Source: Fallopia convolvulus
Lineage: Eukaryota; Streptophyta; Magnoliopsida; Caryophyllales; Polygonaceae
Length of the DNA stretch: 64,000 nt
Direction: 5' to 3'
Assembly (NCBI GenBank): GCA_964016875.1
Contig: OZ024730.1
Span: 33,151,795 to 33,215,794, forward strand
Both the position numbers and the translations under genes were made by a program. A model generated the notes under the pieces. The model did no database searches. It was given only the letters and a program-made list of their open reading frames with translations, and was not told where the DNA came from. Positions 56,253-64,000 of this stretch are shown in pieces. How positions within the stretch are numbered: position 1 is the first letter of the stretch; each line of letters begins with the position of its first letter.

Positions 56253-57803
56253 TCAGATTCTGCCAGGGAGGTGATCCGCGAGCTCGGATCGGGTTCCGCG
56301 GGCGCGGAATTTTTCCGTGGTCGCGGATTTCGGAATTTCCTCGATTTCTGTGCCGCGATCAGAAATGCCCTCCGGTGAACTCGGCTGGTTTCCGCTGGCC
56401 GAAATTTCAGTATCTAGCTCTTTCCCACTCCTTAATGTCATTGCACTCACATTCTCTCTCGGGTTAATGGGCTGAGATGGCAATTTTCCCGAGTCCTTAG
56501 CTTCTTGCCGGTTCAGAGTGGTTGCAATCTGACTTAACTGAATTTCCAAACTCTTCATTGCAGCCTTCGTCTCTTGATTTTCCTTCATAAGCTGATTGAT
56601 AATGGCTGGATTTTCTTGAGGAGCCTGGGGCCTTGGCACATAATTAGGCCTGGGAACATAGTTGGGTTGACCTCCCTGTGGTGGAAAAGGTTGTTGAGGT
56701 TGTTGATTCCACCTAAAGTTAGGATGATTTGCCCACCCCGGGTTGTAGGTATTTGAATATGGATCATTCCGGGGCCTCTGTTCATAGTTCCCTATAGCAT
56801 TCACATCAGCTGTTGGCTCTTGCATGATAGGGCATGCATCAGACGGATGGCTAGATTCGCCACAGATTCCACAAGCCCTAGAACTTGAAGCTCCATTGCT
56901 CGCCAACAGTTGCTTCATCATAGCTTTCAACTCCCTTACTTCAGCATTCAGGGAGTCATTAATAGAATGAACAGACCTACTGTTGGATCTCTTTCTCTGA
57001 TTTCTGCTTTGCTCTGCTAGAGTCTCCAACTTCTCAAACGCTTGCCTAGGAGTGAGATTCTCATAAGAACCTCCACAGGAAGCATTCATCAGGCGCCTAT
57101 CAGCATCACAAAGACCTTCAATAATATAGCAAATCAGGTCTTTATCAGAATAGTCATGGTAAGGACAACTGGCTATGAGTCTCTTGTAACCCTCATAGTA
57201 CTCATACAGATTCTCATCATCTCCCTGTTTCAGACTGCTCAGCTGCTTCTTGATAGACGTTTGCTTGGCAGCAGGGAAATATTTCTACAGAAAAGCACCC
57301 TTCATCTGAGCCCATGTAGTAATCGTCTCAAGTGCTAAGTATAGATACCATTCCTTAGCTGAATCAGCCAAGGAAAATTGGAAAGCCCTCAACATTACCT
57401 GATCTTCAGTTACATCAGTTGGCTTCATTCCCAAGCAAACAGAATGGAACTCTGCAAGGTGTTTATTCGGATCCTCCCCACTCAGCCCATGGAACTTAGG
57501 CAAATAATGGAGAAGACCAGATTTAAGCTCAAATTTCACTCCTTCTCCCAGTGCGGGAAACTGAAGACCAAGTTGTTGCTGCTCTAAATTAGGCGCAGTC
57601 AGTTGCCTAATAGTGCGATCTGCCATGGTTACTAGCTGCTCTTCAACCTCTAAATCAGATGGAGAAGAATAAGATGAAACTGGATCAAACTGTATGCCTA
57701 GCACTTGAGCCTGAACCTGACGTCTCAACTGTCTTAGAGTCCTGTTAATTTCTGGATCAAACGGAACAACAGGCAAATTATCAGTAGAACGGGTAAGAAC
57801 CAT
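56253..57803 (-). pseudogene. Element 2 gag with internal stop
   Basis: ATG at 57803 (MVLTRSTDNLPVVPFDPEIN). The gag domain has LPKFHGLSGEDPNKHLAEFH, QFSLADSAKEWYLYLALETI and WAQMKGAFL, then TAG (57285-57287). The same frame continues with KYFPAA and ends the gag domain (LTPRQAFEKLETLAEQSRNQ). A CCHC knuckle CGICGESSHPSDACP, a P/N/Q-rich linker and NVSAMTLRSGKEL follow. The final ~40 residues are encoded by palindrome-bearing DNA (EKFRARGTRSELADH). One nonsense codon breaks an otherwise complete gag. Confidence 0.8.
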
Positions 57804-57955
57804 AAGATAGGTTCTTACCAATTCGGGGGATCTGGAAGAATCGATTTGCGGGCGAGGAAAAATTCCGAGGGCGCGGATTTTCCGTGGGCTCGGAAAAATT
57901 CCGAGGTCGCGGATTCGTCAGAAACGCCGATTAAACAGAAAATTAAAAACCGATT

Positions 57956-57972
57956 CCCCGGCAACGGCGCCA
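57956..57972 (-). other. Primer-binding site of element 2, tRNA-Asp type
   Basis: Plus strand CCCCGGCAACGGCGCCA; the minus strand is TGGCGCCGTTGCCGGGG, a perfect match to the tRNA-Asp end as I remember it, six bases inside the LTR. Confidence 0.88.
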
Positions 57973-57978
57973 AAATTT

Positions 57979-59149
57979 GACTCGGCTAAAATCGTTGTTG
58001 CCAAGATCAAAGATAAATAACCCTAAACTACTAACTAGTACAGCAAGCAAGCAAGGGGTCGAACCCAAGAGAATCGGGATTCTGATCAATCAGCAGGAAA
58101 CTAGACAGGGGTTTTGGAGTTCAAGCAAACAAACAAACAAGCGAATATTGTTGAGATTAAATCAAGTGAAGGAAAGCAGAGTTCATTCAATCAATTCCAC
58201 CTTTTTACTCATCCGATCATTGATTCATCCACTTTTCTATTAATTCCCTAGCTAATTCCAATCCTTATAAAAGATTTCCGCTTGTCCACGGTCCAAGCGG
58301 AATTATGATAGGAACAAGAACGCTTAATTCAAATCATGCAAAATATTAAGGATAGAAGGATATTAATTCATGCAATCAAGCTACGAGTCTCATGCATAAA
58401 ATAACAATCAAACACTCTTTCTCAATTCTAGTCCACGGTCCTAGAAAACAGTTGTTTCAAGGATAAATAAGATTGCACAGACAACAATCAAACAAATCCA
58501 AACAGTAGAATATCAATCAAATTCAACAAGTTGCGCACCAAGAGAAATCAATTGATAATCATAAATTAAGCACAAGAGTTTTGATATTAACCAAGGGATA
58601 GAAAAGTTACCAGAATCTCACGAAATACATAAAAAGGCTTCCTTGATTAAACAAACTCCAAGGGAAAATTAGTTCTCCATAATACTGAAAATATGCTAGA
58701 AATTGTCTCTTAATTGTGTTGTAACCCTAAAGTGAAACTCGAAACAAACCTTAAATAGTAGAAAATAAGTCCGAAAGTATAAAAATATAAAAATACAAAA
58801 GATAAAATAAAGACGAAACGAAGGCGGCGCTGAAACCCTCGATCCGCGAGCGCGGATTCATTCCGCGGGCGCGGATCTTCTCTCTTGCCTCGGCCGCGGA
58901 ACCCCAACGATCCGCGAGCGCGGAAATAATCCGCGGTCGTGGATCCAGCCTTCCTCTCCCTCGGATGGTTTGCTTCTACCTCCGCACCGCGGGCTCGGAT
59001 CTGATCCAAGGGCACGGATCTTGACTCCTTGAACTTCAACTTCGAATTTAGGATTTCTGTCTTCCAAATCTTTAACTGTAGGCTTTTGCTGATATTACAG
59101 ATAATCACCTAAAAATACAGAATTACGTTGTACTAAAACCAGCGTATCA
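57979..59149 (-). repeat. 5' LTR of element 2
   Basis: 1,171 bases. It carries an extra 19-base unit (TCATTCCGCGGGCGCGGAT) compared with the 3' LTR, and lacks about 32 bases near its right end. Confidence 0.88.
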
Positions 59150-59275
59150 ACTCTTGCTCATGGCCATCCACTCAATGCATACAATTTGAGATCGTACAAG
59201 ATCCTTAGCCGACATGTCGAGTAATAACTCATCTCGAATCTCATTCGGGAGGTAAGTTTGGGGATGTTTGGACAT
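59150..59275 (-). pseudogene. F-box/FBA gene copy 4, N-terminal F-box
   Basis: ATG at 59275, followed by 42 codons with MSKHPQTYLPNEIRDELLL and AKDLVRSQIVCIEWMAMSKS, a clear F-box. This is the only F-box copy in the window with an ATG at the N-terminus, and it was used to judge the starts of the others. Cut by element 2; the FBA part is at 50376-51309. Confidence 0.8.
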
Positions 59276-60619
59276 ACCTCTGGGACATGATTGCCAAGCG
59301 AAACAAGTCCCTATTATAGACGGTTTTTCTTTACAGAGAATATGAGATTAGTAAGGAGAGCAATACCAAGTCCCTATTATTTATAGAACAGTTGGGAACG
59401 AGGGAGTTACTATTACACGCGGGTGTTGGGATCGGATTACACTAATTAAACCGTGGGGGGGGGAATTTTGGATGAAAATAACCGTTCCTTAAAGACGGTT
59501 TGGTTGTTGTACCGAAAAATAATGTTAGACGGTTTGGTGGTTAATATATTTTTTTTTGGTGATATTGGTTGTAATTGTTTATGAAATTGAATTTGTGCAT
59601 TTTAAGTTGGTTTATTATGAATTTCTGATATTTGCTATTGTCTCCTGCATTTCTTTATCAAGTTGATTGGTGTTTTGATTTGTGGGCTGCTTTTGGTGAC
59701 ACACCACTCGATATACCGAGTATCACTATAATTTTGTTATTACTATCTTCTTCAATGCACTTTATGGTTTTCGTTTGGTACAACCTCTCCGATACCACAA
59801 CTCTGTTTCGTTGTTGCTGATTTATTTTTCGCAAAGGCAAACTTGCGCGAATGTTCAACAAAAACTAATATTTTCGCAAAGGCAAAGGCAAACTTGCACG
59901 AGCATCTGATAGGAACTCGGAAGAGTCATATGGCACTACTAGTTTTGTAACTCGTTTAGGGCAAAAACTGATATTCATACATGTCACTAGACATGAGAAT
60001 GTTGTGACTCTTTTTGTAACTCGTTTTAAGCCCTTTATGGGATACGAACAGATATAATAATAACACAATATTCTTTTCAAAAAAAAGTCGGTGTATTCAT
60101 TTAATTAATCACTTCATGCAGTTAATTGATCTCGTCACGTACTAAATACGTAGAACTACTTCATTACTCAATTCAACTAATAACGTTCATTAAATATAAA
60201 TAATTGATCCTTCTGTACATTTATGTCATGTCTGCGTTGTCTTCAACTTTGCAGATCAATTGGGACATTCGTAGACCACATACGTTTTGTGGTACGGCCA
60301 TGTTCAGTATATATGTTCATCTTGCTCGTTTTAGCTTTAGTATAACTATAGCCCTCAAGATCTCGTTGACCGACGTCGGCGACTTGAGGAGTATTAAAAT
60401 GTTGACAACCCACTTCCTAATTTGTTCGTCGTTAATAGCGTGAGAAAATATTTAGTCTGTTACACGAGTATTAGGTGTAGTACTCAACATGTATATTTTG
60501 AATTGCAGGGATGTTTCATGGAATGCACACAAGTTTCACGGAATGCACAGGAAGTTATCATCCAAGGGAGTCCTGGATAAAATCCAAGGATATCACAATT
60601 TTCATCATAAATATCAATA
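59276..60619. other. Intergenic, no gene seen
   Basis: About 1.3 kb. A stretch at 60285-60355 (TGTTCAGTATATATGTTC and after) repeats sequence of the B3 gene intron at 39005-39070, the only recognisable item. Confidence 0.45.
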
Positions 60620-60841
60620 CTCCCTCCCTTTCACAATACTTGTTTTTAAAGTTTTTTTTGTTTCAAAATAGATGTTCATGTAAAGTTTTACCCATTTATA
60701 CCCTTGGTGTATACCCTAGAATACTTGTTCTTAAAGTTTTACCCATCCAAAATAGAGTATTTATTAGGGCAATTTGGGAAAAAAAATTCCTTAATATGCC
60801 TGAAATTTTGTCTAAGAACATGTATTGTGAAACGGAGGGTG
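60620..60841. mobile_element. Stowaway-type MITE, another family
   Basis: 222 bases, ends CTCCCTCCCTTTCACAATAC and GTATTGTGAAACGGAGGGTG, flanked by TA (60618-60619 and 60842-60843). The right terminus differs slightly from the left (GGGTG for GGGAG). The inner sequence has inverted copies of TACTTGTT and AACATGTA. Confidence 0.85.
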
Positions 60842-61119
60842 TATTTAAATACTGCCTAAAAGAGAGTTACTACCCAACATCAATATTTGCCACAATATAG
60901 GTTCTTTAAATACGATTAAATGTCATACGTCCCTTTACATAGTAACTTAAAACATCATATATAGCTATCCACGGATACATCTTCCCACAAAGTTCACAAA
61001 CCCAAAAGAGACTTAATTTCCATATTATGTTAACAGGAGTTCAATTACCCACAAACCATTTCATTCGCAATTCCCCGAATATTAACCACAAAAATATACA
61101 TTTACATGCATCCATGAGG

Positions 61120-62377
61120 TCAGCCCCTAATAATATCCACCGCATACCTCTGAAGCACTGGATCGATGTGTGTGAGCATGCATCCATCTCCTTTCACCAA
61201 TTTGTGGGCCTGCACAAACTCACGCCATCCAGTCTTCAGCTGAACACGGCAGCCCCTCCCTCTTACAAACTTGTACTTCAGCAAGTACGTCTTGTTTCCG
61301 ACATGAAGCATCATATCTCTAAGCTGTTGGTGTTTCTTTTGACCGAAATTGGCTCGACTGAAGGGCATGGGAATTATCTGTCAAATAGTCAATAAAGTCT
61401 TTAGTTGCATGTGTACATAATACATATGTTGTGTTCAGTGTGGTGCATATATCAACGTAATTACAGGCCCGTTGTCAGCATGTACATGCTGCTCCTCCAC
61501 CGTCAGTATGCATACTCTACCCGACCCTTTATAAACAATTGGACCTATAAATCAATTACAAGTTAAGATGGTGTATCAGTTGGCTCTGTACGATATAATA
61601 TGCATCAATCTCCAAATATTAACTAAACCATATATTGTCACACACAGAATGATATTAACTAAACCATATACTGTCATACACAGAATGATATCTTGTCATA
61701 AAAACAAGTGGTATCATGTCATTTAATTATGTGTATATTACACGGTAAGATTGTGTATAAGTTGGTTTGTACCATATAATCTTCAACGCTTTTGCAAACA
61801 ATAGAAAAAGCTTAATCTAAAAGTTTGTGGTGAAGTACTTACCCAAGGACCCCTCAACGGCAGGTATTATCTCTTCATCCTCTTCCTTGAACGTTAGTAG
61901 TTTATTGAACACCCGATTGCTTTGCAAGCTCTTAAATTTCATACGTTGAAGTCGTTCAGCATATTTCAATTCATTGCCTCCTCTGCCAAATATCTTGACG
62001 TAGACCTTTCTTTGAGGTCAAACCTGAAGCACAAAATGTACCCTAGAGAAAGGGAATACCTTCTTGCAAATTCCGCCCATCCAGTGGTTATTTTTATACT
62101 CTGACCCTTTGAGAGCTTTACTGGCCATTTCTTGGTTTGACACACAATGAATCCAGAGTCTGGTATCGCCCGCTTGTATTCTGTCACAAACGCAAGGGGC
62201 AAGGGTTGTGTGTCCAAGATGTTCAGCAGTGATCAATGAAACAAAAATACGAATATGGTGAGAATATTTATGCATTCTATTGTTGTTCCAATATTTTCTT
62301 ACCATTTCCGACAATGACTCTTCGCTTACAATAACTCTCACAAACCGTGTATCACATTTGTGATTATCCTTTTCCAT
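61120..62377 (-). pseudogene. B3-domain (REM-like) gene with frameshift
   Basis: Exon 1 62303-62377 (25 codons, MEKDNHKCDTRFVRVIVSEE, donor GTAAG). The middle exon, about 61850-62230, carries a B3 domain: LPLAFVTEYKRAIPDSGFIV, KKWPVKLSKGQSIKITTGWA and RYSLSLGYILCFRF. The last B3 strand (VYVKIFGRGGNELKY) continues only in another frame, so one base is missing at about 62015-62025. I find no AG acceptor in the expected place before the middle exon. The exon ends at a GTAAGT donor near 61845. The last exon, about 61120-61390, holds a second B3-like domain (MMLHVGNKTYLLKYKFVRGR, GCRVQLKTGWREFVQAHKLV) and stops at 61120. Same class as the gene at 38.3 kb. Probably a pseudogene. Confidence 0.7.
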
Positions 62378-63479
62378 CTTACTATCATAAACAACATCTA
62401 TTAAGTTGTAGGTCCCACTATATCAGTTGCCTAAAAGCAATGCAACACAGATTCCAGAAACACAAACTCAAGACGCATGCAAGGCACATTCAAGATGAAT
62501 GACTTGCACATTTAAGATTGCAGTCTCAATATGCACGCATTGCACACTCAAGATGCATTCAAAAATTGACAACCGACTTCCTAATTTTGCCATCTTCCTA
62601 TGCACCACAATTGGAGTACTTTTGCAAAGCCAAATATACAGAAGCTGGAATCGATTGTACGTATTTTGTTCACTGGAGTAACAAAACTTTATAACACACT
62701 CATCAACACAACCAATGCACAATTTCATCTCAATTCCAATACACAAATGTCTATCCAGAAACCATCAACCCTAGAAACCCAAAATCCATCCATATAACCC
62801 TAAACCCTAGAAACAAAACATACATCGAGCTACCCAAATCCTAAACGCTAGAAACACAAATTAAATAAAGATTGAACTTGATGAATAAACAACTAATCAT
62901 AATCTCAATCCAATTCAGCGAGTAAAATCGTATAAATATAATGCCGGATTTCAGAAGCGAAAGATTAAAACCCTCACTGCATGACAAATCAAGCAAATTT
63001 GAGGAGCCTAACCACTATGCCGTCCCGAATCCGGAGGCTATCGACGATCGAGAGGCCGAAACTGGATGCACGGTGTAGTGGGACCATTGGCGGGTGGAGT
63101 ACGACTGCTGCTGTCGTTGGTGTGTCGAGAAAGCCAGAAAGGGTAACTTTACTCAAATGGGTAAAAGACTAAAAAGGGTACAGTAAAATATATTTACCTT
63201 TTTTTACAAAAAAGGGTACAGTAAAACCCTTTTTTTTTTGGTAGGATACAGTAAAACACTAAAACCTTTTCTAGTGGGCTTTTGTTCTACCAAAAAGAGT
63301 TGAGCTTTTGGCCGAAATCTCATAAAGACAAAATCGATTAAATTATTAGTACGTTATTGTAATAAAACATGTATTCCTTTATGTAACAAACTAATTCTAG
63401 ATAAAACATGCAAGGTCTGCTCCACCCCCACATCTGAAAGTGAGGACTAAATTGGACTAATATATAAATCAGCGGGTTA
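62378..63479. other. Intergenic / upstream of B3 gene
   Basis: No further gene seen. 62760-62860 has repeated CCCTAGAAAC and CCTAAACCC phrases, which are telobox-like elements common in plant promoters. Short open frames have no domain. Confidence 0.4.
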
Positions 63480-63780
63480 CTCCTTCTATTGCCAATTGGT
63501 TTTACGATGGAACCCCGATGGGCTAATATGCCCGCAGCCCGCATACACCCAATACCACTCACGCGCTTCACGAGCGCCTTCCCGACCCCCACGCCACGGC
63601 CAACGGCAGACCTTGCGGTCATCCGTGGGCAGTGCCGAAGGGGGCGTTCGAGCAACGCTTATCGCGATACGACGTGTCATGCTCTTCCTTCTCTATCGCT
63701 CGATACTCGCTTGCCGGACTAGGGACGGTTTCCCCGATTCACCGATGGCTGCACATACCCCCGGCAACGACTAGGACAAG
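63480..63780. other. GC-rich island of unknown origin
   Basis: About 300 bases that are clearly richer in G+C than the surroundings, with open frames on both strands and none with a domain. The opening CCAATTGGTTTTACGATGGA resembles the inner end of some plant LTRs, so it may be a retroelement fragment. Not assigned. Confidence 0.35.
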
Positions 63781-64000
63781 GTTATACTGTTTTTTTTTTT
63801 ATTTGGGGTTCTGCTAGTTCATGTGCATTTTATAGTTTTTTTTAGTGTGCATTCGATATGTATGTTAGATTGCTCAGGCCCTGGCTGCTGTCAAAATGCA
63901 TGTCGTTTTCGTTTCACTTTTACATCACGAGCAAACTGTCACAAAATGCACGTCTGCACAAGGCAACTTAAGTTCCTGCTATTCGATACAACTAGTTCAC
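63781..64000. other. Window end, no gene seen
   Basis: AT-rich, with two further variants of the GTGCATTT motif at about 63821 and 63846. Confidence 0.4.

Larger units (their letters stand above)
51315..59149 (-). mobile_element. Athila-like LTR retrotransposon 2, non-autonomous
   Basis: 7,835 bases, inserted in F-box gene 4. LTRs 51315-52490 (3', 1,176 bases) and 57979-59149 (5', 1,171 bases) start TGACTCGG and end GTATCA. The tRNA-Asp primer site beside the right LTR and the purine tract beside the left one place it on the minus strand. Contents in order: gag, protease, a 1.1-kb gap, an env-position ORF of Athila ORF1 type. Again there is no reverse transcriptase, RNase H or integrase. By eye the LTRs differ at about 2% of positions plus three indels (8, 19 and about 32 bases), so it is somewhat older than element 1. 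Sequence and palindrome motifs differ from element 1; it is a separate family. Confidence 0.9.

Noticed and set aside
63486..63817. Open frames on both strands in the GC-rich island
   Set aside because: High GC lowers stop frequency, and no frame shows a domain.

Overview
The window looks like nuclear DNA of a eudicot plant. It is AT-rich, has introns with GT/AG borders, carries plant-only gene families (B3/REM, zf-XS, GRF zinc finger with a C-terminal membrane anchor, F-box/FBA, TIR1-like F-box/LRR), plant telomere-like TTTAGGG blocks, Stowaway-type MITEs, a Cassandra-type TRIM carrying 5S rRNA sequence, and Athila-like LTR retrotransposons primed by tRNA-Asp. I cannot name the species. The region is dominated by duplication and gene decay.

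Layout. 1-3.4 kb: non-coding, with a telomere-like block. 3.4-4.8 kb: a repeat with a small ORF; its inverted partner lies at 41.6-43.0 kb. 5-9.1 kb: an F-box/FBA gene plus a small coiled-coil gene; the 4.2-kb block is duplicated at 20.35-35.8 kb, where the F-box copy is split by an 11.27-kb LTR element (21285-32554, TSD ACGTT). 9.8-14.2 kb: two tandem, shortened TIR1/AFB-like F-box/LRR genes, both with stop codons. 15.4-18.7 kb: a third F-box plus coiled-coil pair, both broken, with a hAT-type MITE at the F-box 5' end. 36-40 kb: a zf-XS ORF directly behind a near-perfect hairpin, a GRF-type gene, and a B3 gene interrupted inside an exon by a Cassandra TRIM. 40.3-46.4 kb: four more small coiled-coil genes on the minus strand. 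47.5-49 kb: an apparently intact two-exon GRF zinc finger/membrane gene. 50.4-59.3 kb: a fourth F-box gene split by a 7.8-kb LTR element. 61.1-62.4 kb: a B3/REM gene with a frameshift.

The two most unusual things are these. (1) A family of seven small coiled-coil proteins that I do not recognise shares a core motif (KDYYxRLGRxxVL in most members); three members sit immediately upstream of F-box/FBA genes, so a coiled-coil plus F-box pair appears to have been copied as a unit. (2) The two LTR elements both have gag and protease but no reverse transcriptase, RNase H or integrase, and each is sprinkled with its own set of GC-rich palindromic cassettes. In the first element the cassettes have even entered the gag reading frame as a three-fold peptide repeat.

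Only a few genes look intact as read: the coiled-coil genes at 7.1, 40.3, 40.8, 45.6 and 46.1 kb, the zf-XS ORF at 36.2 kb and the GRF gene at 47.5 kb. Each of the others has at least one visible lesion. No tRNA gene, CRISPR array or bacterial-type feature was seen.
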